Shown here in pieces: positions 34,701 through 46,600 of a stretch of 64,000 nucleotides of DNA. A model generated the notes under the pieces. That model searched no databases and was not told the origin of the DNA. It saw only the letters and a list, made by a program, of their open reading frames with translations. Source of the stretch: Lamellibrachia satsuma (Eukaryota > Annelida > Polychaeta > Sabellida > Siboglinidae); NCBI GenBank assembly GCA_033239005.1, contig BSQZ01000039.1:6159816-6223815 (forward strand), read 5' to 3'. Position numbers and translations under genes: made by a program. Position 1 is the stretch's first letter, and each line of letters starts with the position of its first letter.

Positions 34701-37112
34701 GGTAGGTGTGGGGTGGGTGGTGGTCTAGGTGGTAGGGTGGGGTGGTGGTGAGGTGGGAGTGGTGGTTGTGTGGTGGGGTGTGGTGGTCTAGGTGGTAGAG
34801 GTGGGGTGGTGGTGGTCTAGGTGGTAGAGTATGGGTGTGGTGGTCTAGGTGGTAGAGTGTGTGGGTGGTCTAGGTGGTGTGGGGTGTGGTGGTCTAGGTG
34901 GTAGAGTGTGGGGTGGGGTGGTCTAGGTGGTAGAGTGTGGGTGTGGTGGTCTAGGTGGTAGATGGGGTGGGTGGTCTAGGTGGTAGAGTGTGGGTGTGGT
35001 GGTCTAGGTGGTAGAGTGTGGGGTGTGGTGGTCTAGGTGGTAGAGTGTGGGTGTGGTGGTCTAGGTGGTGAGTGTGGGTGTGGTGGTCTAGGTGGTAGAG
35101 TGTGGGGTGTGGTGGTCTAGGTGGTAGAGTGTGGGGTGTGGTTGTCTAGGTGGTAGAGTGTGGGGTGTGGTAGTCTAGGTAGTAGAGTGTGGGGTGTGGT
35201 GGTCTAGGTGGTAGAGTGTGGGGTGTGGTAGTCTAGGTGGTAGAGTGTGGGGTGTGGTGGTCGAGTGTGGGGTGTGGTGGTCTAGGTGGTAGAGTGTGGG
35301 GTGTGGTGGTCTAGGTGGTAGAGGGTGGGGTGGGGTGGTCTAGGTGGTGGAGTGTGGGGTGTGGTGGTCTAGGTGGTAGAGGGTGGGGTGTGGTGGTCTA
35401 GGTGGTAGAGTGTGGGGTGTGGTGGTCTAGGTGGTAGAGTGTGGGGTGTGGTAGTCTAGGTGGTAGAGTGTGGGGTGTGGTGGTCTAGGTGGTAGAGGGT
35501 GGGGTGGGGTGGGGTGGTCTAGGTGGTGGAGTGTGGGGTGTGGTGGTCTAGGTGGTGGAGTGTGGGGTGTGGTGGTCTAGGTGGTAGAGCATTGAACTTT
35601 CAGTCGAGGAGACCGAGGTTCAAAACCATCTGTTGCTGTTTCGAAACTTAGGCAACTTCGTTCACCCCATGTTTTTCAGGAGAGACACTAAAAGCCGTTG
35701 GTCCCTCTCATGAGCCACACCAGAAGCATCTGTAAAAAGTCTGCCCGAATTGGCAACTCGTAAATATGACTTGTATGGGTCTAATGCACGATGTTGTGAA
35801 TTAGTAGTCACAGTAAATACGAGCACACGGGAATGCAGCAACAGCCACTCTCACCTCAAAACTACAACCATGGGGGTACTGATATGCATGTAAAAGCCAA
35901 CTAATAAATAACACTATATTCTGCTTACACAATCTTAACCTTCATTATTATGAATATACTTAAGTCATACATCGAGCAGTTCCACCTTTTTTCAGAATTT
36001 TGACCGGATCTGATCAGTAATAATTTAGTAGTTTGTTTGATTGAACTAAATAATAAATTTGCACAAATGAGCTAGCATGTCATAGCATGTTCTAGACAGG
36101 TTTGATTGTTCACAAAATTATTCTAAAATGTGACAAGGGAAGAAAATCGAATTAAGGAAGGACTTTTAAATGTCTCAGTGTTCTTGGCACTGAACCACAA
36201 TATATCTGTGTTGCTTTGTTCTGGGTTAGACATAACTAGGCCTGTGGTTTATTTTTACTCAGCTATGCAAGACACTCCGCATTCTGGCACATCCCTACTC
36301 AGACAGGCTAAATGTGTTCACAAACTCAACCTTGTCATATAAACGTGTCACCTCTCATTTTGTGTCTAGGCTGTTTATGTGTGCAGTCATAATGGTCCCA
36401 ATCCAGGGGCTCTGCACATTTACTTTATTGTTTCCAAATGTTGTGTTCCCTCAAGGAAATCTACCATTGTTATCTTAAAATACCTAATCTATCTGTGTGT
36501 GGTGTTGATTTGTAAGGGTTACCTCATACAGGCAGTGCGGAATGTCATACCAGCAAAACCTGGTTTCTACCTTTTTTGACAACCAATTTACCATAAAACT
36601 AATAATATAGTAATACAAATGTTATAAGGTATAAAATTGTGTATTGTTGCGCAGTGACAGTTTAATCCGAGCTAAGCACACGTTTATTTTTGATTAATTA
36701 GTGTAGAAAATGTAATTCCTTGTTTTTTCAGTATCATGAAAGGCCTTAAAAACACTACTGGTCGTATGTTGGTGAAGGCATGACAAAATTACTGCTTGGT
36801 TCAAAGCGAAACTTCATGTACATAAATAATTTTTTTTCAACCGTTGCACATATTGGTGAAATATAACTAAAGTTAGCCTTGATTGTTGTTGACTGTGAGC
36901 AAAGGCATTATAAGAATGCACCATATCAGTCTGTCAGACATAAAAATGACAGCTGAGATAAGATTATATTAACTACGCACTTCTGTGAATGTTCTTTTAA
37001 TATATCCATGGCTGCTAACTCTGGTATTTGATGTTGGTTATGTCACACTGGTATTTAATCTCAGCGTAATGTCTTGGAGCTGGTTTATAGCATTGTGTAA
37101 GAAATGTAGATG

Positions 37113-37180
<68 letters not shown>

Positions 37181-37549
37181 TATGTAACTTTATCAGTATA
37201 ATATAGAAAGTGAAACAACCAGAATAACACTAAATCTGTAAGAAATTAAAGCATTACAAAACACATGCTGTATAGCTACATGTGTAGCTACATGTATAGC
37301 TACAGCTATATGTATGTCACTGTGCCCTGAACCTGAATAGTTTGTATATACATGTTTTGTTTGTAATAATGCACAAAATTATTGTTACCAAGATTAGCTT
37401 TATACTTTCAGTGTGCTGTGACAATGCACCTCCAAAAATATAGGAGATAAACCTTTTGTGTTGGAAACTTCAAGCACTTGAGCTGATGTAATGCACTGAG
37501 CTCGTGCATGCATGCACACAATGCAATGTCTGTCTGTCTGTCTGTCTGT

Positions 37550-37636
<87 letters not shown>

Positions 37637-40600
37637 CTGTATATGTTTTCTTTTTTTGTACTGAGTTACGTGATCTAAGTCAAATGTCCATGTACATTCT
37701 TTCATACAGTACGAACACATCATGAAACTGGGAGTTGGGCATGAAGTGGTCATTGCCGTTGGCATTTCCCTACCAAAACTTGACTGGGCAGTGCAAGTCA
37801 TGAATTCTTGCAGTAGCTGCCAGGGCTGGGATCAATTCCTTTCAATCAATTCCAATTCCACTCCAATTCCTTGCAATTCCTTTTCATTCAATTCCAATTC
37901 CTTTTTTTCCTTCAAATTCTTTTTAGTAATTCCAATTCCTTTCAAAATCGTTCATTTCCAATTCCCGCTCCCGCTGCAATTCCACATAACGACAAAAGTC
38001 AACAATGAAAGAGTAATTTGCATGTAGCATGTCGTTAATTGCATAATCATTATGACTATCATACATGTGTAATGTACATTCATACATGGTAATTAAGTTA
38101 CATAGAAATGAGCAATCCACAAAAATTATTTAGAGTCATTTTATTGAAGTAAAACACTGCACCAGCCCCATTACATTTACAGCATATCATTTATAACAAA
38201 AACTATAATTCTAAACTGTTCTGATGATGCATGTTAGGCAACACATATTTATACTGGCAAGTGGGAAACCATTTTCACACATTTGGCTACAGCTCGCTTG
38301 CCTATGCTTTGTAGTGTTGGTCAGTCATCATTGATCTCTGATTAATAATCAGTGATTACTGATTGATCAACTGCATGGCTGTAGCCTGCTAATAGGTGTC
38401 TTTTCATGGGTGTAAAAGGGCTAACTTCCCAGGTCTGTAAACAGTTGAAAATATCTTTGATGTTTCTATTAAAGCCAGTCTGGAACCCTTCATTAACCCG
38501 CTGGCAAGTGGCAACATAGAGAAATCATAAGATACTGGCATGAATGACAGGATTTCACTTTTCAGATCCTCAATGCATGAGTTGATAGCATTATTATACA
38601 CATAGCCGCCTACAACAGGCTAGAAAAATATTGGTTGATGTCACAAAAAAATCAGATGCTCAATTCCTTTCCATTCAATTCCAATTCCTTTTGTTCAAAA
38701 TTTTCAATTCATATTCCTCTCATTCAAAATCTTTCAATTCCAATTCCGCTCCAATTCCGAATTTGGAATTGAATTGATTAATTCCAATTCCTTTGGAATT
38801 GACCCCAGCCCTAGTAGCTGCCTTTCTCTCATACAGCGCCGGGCTACTCAGCTAGTAATATATAAATGCTTGTGCGTGTGCAAGCTCACATGTACATACA
38901 TTGCTTAATAGAGAAAAGTTGTGACCTGAGCTCTTTGTTCTGTTATAATATAAGTGACTTTGTCAGTCTGTGGCCTTGTTGAACTTGACCATTAGATGAT
39001 GTTTTCATATTATGGCTATTCAATTGAGTGTGTAGTTTAACCTCGTATAAGTGTCCTTGGAAAACCACCTATGATCATTCTACAAGCATGTAGACAGTTG
39101 TATATATAGTATATGTGTCAGTAGTACAAGTGTTGTTTGAACTCACAAGTCCCTTACATGTACATGTTATATATGTACCTGATTAAATTATACTTATGGT
39201 TGCAGTAATTAAAAAACAAATTAAAAGACTCATTTAGTAAGATTTTTGTATAATTTTTTTCCACCAGACTATTAAGTACAGGTAACCAAACATTATTTTT
39301 AAGTGGCTGATTGTACAGATATGTATGTTAAGTTAGTTAACTTTTTTGAATAAATATTGATTGTATTTACAGAGGGGTTCAAATCTAATTATCTACCCAA
39401 AAAACTACAGTGCACACTGATCGGAATATCAGCATATTTTGTACGTGATTAATTTGTAGAACTATAACTTCATAGGCTCCATCATAGTAAGCCAACTTTC
39501 CTGTTAGTCGTCATGACAGAAGCATTCGGTTTCACTGGAATGAAGCATTACTGAAGCTTGCAGTAAATATCAATGTGGGATGCAGAAGTGTATGGCTGAA
39601 ATCTTCCCATAGAAGTCAAGTTTGTGTTGGAAAGAACAGGCCTCTCGGAGTGAAGTGTTAAGCGATTTGAGCAGTCCTATGGACTGGATACTGTGCTATA
39701 TAAGAACTTACCATTATCAGGATGTCGTTGTTTACAGGGCAAGCTCATTAAGTTGTTTGGTAAACAACTCATTACAAAGGCAAAGCTCAAGTTGGACGAA
39801 TTGCCGCCGGAGTTGCTCCAGTTTCCCAAGATTCAACAGTGGCTCAGAGTCGTTGGCATTCGACCTAATACGCTACAGGTAAGTCAATCTGAGTGTGGAA
39901 GCTCTCAATATGCAACTCTTTCAGACTTATTTTAAGAGTATAGAATTTTTTGTATTTTAACATACAATTATTATTGCGATCTTAATTGTTTTTATTCTTT
40001 AGCTTTATTTATGTTATTAATTTTAACTGTTTGCGTACACAACACATTTTAATGTAAATTACTTATAATGTTTGCAGTGGGAGGCAGTAGTTCAGTGGTA
40101 GAACACCAGACTGTCAGTCTAGAGGACCTGCTACTGTTTGCAATTTCATTCACTCCACATTGCCTGTGTCTTTTGCAAGAGACATTAAAAGCTGTTGGTC
40201 CCGTCTACCTGGTGTCTATGCCAGGGGAAGTAAAAATCACAAACACAGTGTGTAAATGTGTAACGAGTCGTGGACTCACCAACTCTAGATATAGAAAGCT
40301 TTAACCCACGCTGTTTGAGATGCGACTACATTATTTATAGCAAGAGAAAAATCATGATGGCGAATCCATTGTGATTCGAGGAAACCCGCTTGACAAGCAA
40401 CAATAAAAACGTATAATTTGTACACAATATGTTTTTTGTCGAGGTTAAAAATGCAGTTGTGTGAGGTGTAGAGGCGATGTATGTTTTAATGTACTGTTGC
40501 TGTTTGTGTTGCTAGGGCATTATCAATCGAGTGTTGAATGTAGAGTGTCTCCTACGGATGAGCGACTGCGATCTGACTCGGCTAATGACTCGATTCCATT

Positions 40601-43600
40601 CCTCGGAGGAAGAGGTTCAGAAGCTGAGGTCAGCTCTGGCCAACCTCAAGAGGTGGACAGGTGAGTGGGTCAGGGGTGAGGGGTGGGGTGAGGAAGGTTG
40701 GGTTGAAGTGCGACCTGGAGTTGTTGGATCGGTGTCGTTGAAAGACATCAAACCAGTAACTGCAGGTGCTTTGTAGTGCCTGCTGTCCATACAGACTAAT
40801 TCAAGAATTCCTGTTTTGTAAAGACAATAGTTGAATGGAGCCAACTCAATGAGCCTCTAGACCGGGCTGGAACAATAGGCAAATTCAGCTGCGTATTCTG
40901 TTTAGCCAATAGACTCCATGCACACTCACCTGGAGTGCTTGAAAAATAAAGCCTTTAAGGGATATTATGATTGCAGATGGTAAAATTTTGGTTCGCCCGA
41001 TGGACCAGTGATTTCTGATTTCTATTCGCCCGACAGCTTTTCAAGTCACCTCGGGCAAACGGGTGACTTAATTTCTGAAGCCCTGATATTATACATACGC
41101 TTCATAGAAGTAAAAATCTTACTATTCGTGGACATTTTATCAAGTGGAGAGAATAACATAATTTAGCTTCTCTTTTAATCACAACTATAAATTAAGTTTC
41201 TGAAGAAGGCAGCCACTAGTTATCGAAACATCTTATTAGTGAGTACATTTTGTAGTTGTGGTTAAAAGAAATTCTAGATTTTACTTTGCTAATGTAGCAA
41301 GGAGGCGCTGTTCAAGATGGCACTGAAGACTAGATTGTTTATCATTTAGCTACTGTTATATTATCATCATTCTATTTATCTATCTACTTCTCTGATCTTA
41401 ATTAATCATTGTTTTTATTGATTAATTTATATTATTTACCTATGCATTTATAAATTTTACATTTTGTGATTTGAAAAGTATTTTATATAGTTTACATAGT
41501 TTATTTATTTATTTATTACATTTTATGAAGTATTGTCAAGCGCCCCAGAACAATTATTTGGATGGCGCTATATAAAAAAATTCATTGTTATAGTAACGCA
41601 TGTATTTGTGCATCAGAGAATCAACTCCACGGCAACCGCGACTCCAAGTCAGAGCAGCACCTGCACTGGACGTCATACAAGTCATGTCTGTCATCGACGC
41701 CGGTCACATCAACATCTGGTGACAACATGACACATAGTAACAATGGGTCACCGATGATACACCATCATCAGATGTCCCTCCAGAGGTCATCAACGTCGTC
41801 GCTGCCCGCGAACTCATGTCACAATCGTACACCGTCGCCCTCCGCCCCCTCACCCCCTAGTCCCTCCCACAGCACCCCTGGGTCGCCATTCCCATATGAA
41901 CTGCGTCGCCGCTACACGCCCCCGCCGACACCGACACTAGTTAAGCCTTCGTCATCGTCCAAGGGCAAGTTTCCAACGACGCCGCCCCCTCAAAAACGAA
42001 ACAAACTTTACCCCGAGGCGTTTCACCCCCTCACCAAGAGCAAATCACATGAGTCTCAGCTGTCTACTAAAGTCAACCAGGATGTCGACATATCCAAGTA
42101 AGTACTACGGCTCGTGTGTCCATCGTTCAATTAAGCTGGACAATTATGATATCAGACAGAACATTTGCGATCTACATCACCAGCTGGTACAGTAGTACAA
42201 ATAATCGGACAAGGCTGTTGGCCATATCTGATTATTTGTGCTACATAACGTACTGCACAAATTGAATTTCAGATGTTCGTCTGCCGTTTTGTATGCAATG
42301 ACCAGGTAAAACGTAAACAATAGTTCCATCGTCATTGAATGCGTGTGTGGTTATGAAATCGTAACTGCACTGCTGTAGTGGGCAGAGCATATTGCCTGCA
42401 TGTGTAATAAAAACATGATTTTAACATGATATGTTACTTTTGATATATGACCTAACATTGGTTTTTATTTTTATCAACATTTCGTCCACAGTCTGTATAT
42501 CTTCAGGCTGACCACCAGGTGGAGCAGCAGTCAACACACTGACAAGGGTATTTCCTTTAGCAGAATTTCATTACCAAATTGAGTGGTCGGCTAAAACATT
42601 TTACAAAACCAGTCACATTTGCTAGTGTTGCTACTGCTAAATTGGACCCGGATATATTTATGTATTTTGTATGTGTCGTTTTAAATTCAGTAATACAAAA
42701 TAAATTGATGTGGGTGGGTAATTGGGTGGGGGTGGGTGGGTGGGTTATTGGGTTAGCAGTCCACATGGATCATCACCAAAAATTGGAAATGTATTTTTTT
42801 CCTGGTTAAAATGTTGCAATAATCAACTTTCCAATAACTGCATTGGCATGTATGTATAGAGCCGCCATTTTTGTTTTGTTTTGGGGTAAGGGTGCGGGTG
42901 GATTTTTTTTAATGCCCCTAAGCACTATTCTACCTGTGTAGGTATCTGAAGAAGAAGCCACATAACCTAATCCTGGCAAGTAGTCACGAGGTCATCTGTA
43001 GTCAGCAGAGGAAGCGATCGACTGACGGGTCATCAGGCCAGGCGTCCCCTGTCGTATCCTCTCCCAAGAGGTCGCCACCGTACAAGCATACCGACCAAGT
43101 CAGTCTGCCAGACCTGTTCGATGTACACCCAAACAAAAGTAAGTGATCTGTAGATGTGCTCTCCATTTAACAGTGGTGGAAAGGAAATCTGGTTACAGGT
43201 GTCATATGAAAACATTCTTTGCACAAAAAAGTACATGATGTTTGGAAGACTTCCATTAAAATATTTATGTCACTAACGTGGGAGCTACCCTGTTGAAATA
43301 AAAAATACAAGTTCAACACAGTGATGTTTGATCACCATAATTAGTAGGTTTTGATGACAGTAATTCATTGGCATGGTGCATACATACTTGTGTGTAATTG
43401 TATAGTGATGCATGTATAAGTACACTTATGAACATCCATCTAGAACTTTCCGATATACAAAGTTTACAAAACACGTACACGCACACACATGTAATTAAAT
43501 ATAAATGTATTATATGTTAAGTTATGCATGTTTAATGTTTTTACAAAATGTAGGTTTAAGAGTGATGATACACAGATATTACTGGAACCTTACTGTATGT

Positions 43601-46600
43601 GATATTGTGTTGCCAGAGAATCACCTGGTGGTGCCATTGTCTCCAAACACACCTGTCGGCTCACACAGCATGCTACACTCGATCAGTCACAGGTACGTCT
43701 GACAATAGTTGACAGTTGGTGACTGATATTTTGTATATCAAATCCTGGACTGTAGCTTGGATGGGAATACTAAATGATCATTCAGGGATTAAATAATCTG
43801 GGTTGGAATAAAAGTGACCAATCAGGGACTAGATGACATCGATGGGAATGTAAGTGACCAATTAGGGATTAGATAACATGGGTGGGAATAGAAATTATCA
43901 ATCAGTGAGTAGACAAATTGGGTGGAATAGTAGCAGTGCGTTAATGTGTTTATCTTAACTGGAACATTCTGTGGAGTTCTCTTTGTGAACTCGGCGTTAT
44001 TAAAATACATGAGCAAAAGAAAACCATTTTTTAATAATCAGCCATTTAGATGACTATTAAAGTATTTAATAACACGATTAACTTCACATGTGACTGTTGC
44101 TGAAACAAAATGAGTTTAAAAGATCAACATTCCTGCATGTCCACTATCCTGTGAGAATGATGCCCTGTGTACAATAATTGCAGTACATATGGCTTCAACA
44201 TGTAACACAGTGTTAAAGTCTGTTGTATTTCTGAATGGTTTCAAATTCTTGCTGCTGTGTTAATGTTGTCATCTCCATACGTGCCAACCCTGAGTGGTGC
44301 ACACCTGTAAGACTGGTGCCAACCCTGAGTGGAGCACACCTGTAAGACTGATGCCAACCTTGAGTGGTGCACACCTGTAAGACTTGTGCCAACCCTGAGT
44401 GGAGCACACCTGTAAGACTGATGCCAACCCTGAGTTGTGCACACATGTAACACTGGTGCCAACCCTGAGGTGGGCACACCTGTAAGACTGGTGCCAACCC
44501 TGAGTGGAGCACACCTGTAAGACTGGTGCCAACCCTGACTGGTGCACACCTGTAAGACTGGTGCCAACCTTGAGGGGGGCACACCTGTAAGACTGGTGCC
44601 AACCCCGAGTTGAGCACACATGTAAGACTGGTGCCAACCCTGAGTGGAGCACACCTGTAAGACTGGTGCCAACCCTGACTGGTGCACACCTGTAACACTT
44701 GTGCCAACCTTGAGGGGGGCACACCTGTAAAACTGGTGCCAACCCCGAGTGGAGCACACATGTAAGACTGGTGCCAACCCTGAGTGGTGCACACCTGTAA
44801 GACTGGTGCCAACCTTGAGTGGTGCACACCTGTAAGACTGGTGCCAACCTTGAGGGGGGCACACCTGTAAGACTGGTCCCAACCCCGAGTGGAGCACACC
44901 TGTAAGACTGGTGCCAACCCTGAGTGGTGCACACCTGTAAGACCGGTACCAACCCTGAATGGAGCACACTTGTAAAACTGGTGCCAACCCTGAGTGGAGC
45001 ACACCTGTAGGACTGGTGCCAACCCTGAGTGGTGCATACCTGTAAGACTGGTACCAACCCTGAGTGGAGCACACCTGTAAGACTGGTGCCAACCCTGAGT
45101 GGAGCACACCTGTAAGACTGGTAAAAGAAATCTGTCAGAGCTGCAGTTGAACCCATATCATTAACTATATCCACTGGTGTGTTGTCCACTTCCGTGCAAA
45201 CAGCCATGGATGTGCTTATTGGACCAAAGCAAGACTTTGATACAACTAAAATATTTGTGACAGTCCTTGTTCAAACTGTGCATCAAGGAAATCCATTAGA
45301 GTTATGGTTAGACCATCAGAGTTCACCCGTGTGCCTGGCATTCTCTGTAAAGCTGCTTTCCGGCCATTGGGCTATTCAGAATCTTTCCGTCACCAATGGT
45401 AATGGAAATTTAAGACAGACATACACATTTTATGTTAAAGACCTTAGACATGGGGAACACTGATGTTTGGAGAAGCCAAGAGGACGGTGGATAGGGGGAA
45501 TGGGAAACTCCCAAACCTGCTTACATGTACTGTCCCACGTGGTTGTAGGTACTGATGGAGAACTCCCGTTTTTCCCATGCTCTCTTGTCCCTCCTTTTAT
45601 TGCAGTTTTCAAGACAATCTGATGGACATGATGTCTTATAAACCAATTTCATCTGCAGGCTCAATTAAAATGATTAAAGCCAATTTACATGAGTGATTTT
45701 TTTTCAGTTTGTCAGCTGACATGACGTCATTCTATATTGCACTGCAAGAATGGGTTGAATAAACACCAGTGCGTGACCGATTAGTGACGCCACTTTTTGA
45801 AACGATTGTGTCTGTGGGAATTGGGAGTGGTTCTTATCTTGCTAACAGATGAAGTAACCAATCAGCGACCGACCGCAAGAGTACCCCGTCATAACCTTTC
45901 ATCAAAGCTCAAATCAGGAGTTGCGTGAATCAAGATCTAAGTTGCAGTGTGTAGACACATGGTCATCTAACGCACACACAATTTATTTGCACATTATCAC
46001 GTGACACTCGGCAAATCCGGGCAAGAACGTTTATGTGAATCGGCGTTTGTTAGTCTGAGCAAGTACATCAGTACTCCTGAGCATTGTTTTGTGAATTTGC
46101 AGACAATGTCGCCAAGGTTTTCAAGCAGACCTGAGCCTGTGTGGTTGTTGTTGTAAACAGCGTAGTTGTCACCAGTGTGGTTATTGTCACCAGTTGTTGT
46201 CCCCAGCTTTCAGAGCAAGTTGATAGTTGGCAGCTGTGACCTGTGCCGCAGACACGTGATCCTGGGCAAGACTTGTAAACAGTGCAAGTAAGTGGCGTGG
46301 CGCAGGCAGGGTGCCTGTTGCTACCCCTCTCCATCTGCCATTGTGGGTCTTGTTTCGAAGGTTCGGTGTGTTCTGTTTCGACCTAACCTAGCTAATTTAA
46401 CATTTTCGTCCCAGCATGCAACGAGAGCAGAAGGAGGGGTCAGGTATTTGGCACAGTTCCTACGTAGATTTTGTTTTGGGTCAAATGCTTCTGCTTAGCT
46501 ATGGTGAGTGTCACCATGTCCTTGCGGTGTTCTGACACCTGTGTGATACACCTGTCTCCAGACCTATCATACATCAGTAGTGTGATACACCTGTCTACAG

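Larger units (their letters stand above)
30640..36162. mobile_element. TTAA-flanked foldback element, copy B (composite, 5.5 kb)
   Basis: The left arm (about 30640-30780) and the right arm (about 35995-36162) are inverted copies: CATTTTAGAATAATTTCACA opposite, in reverse complement, ACATTTTAGAATAATTTTGT; then ATCAAACCTGTCT on both; then CTAGCTC units. The right tip GGAAGGAC is followed by TTTTAA; the left is preceded by the imperfect TCTAA. Inside lie a 26-bp array, a LINE remnant, the A-box array and a SINE, so later insertions and expansions enlarged it. Confidence 0.6.

Noticed and set aside
34680..35000. Irregular, shortened units in the A-box array as a separate repeat type
   Set aside because: The many one-base and few-base length changes in G-runs look like sequencing or assembly error in long-read data, or local decay; not treated as a distinct feature.
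44213..45207. Three overlapping minus-strand ORFs of about 300 codons
   Set aside because: 35-bp array read in three frames (three units = 105 bp restore frame); low-complexity cyclic peptide only.
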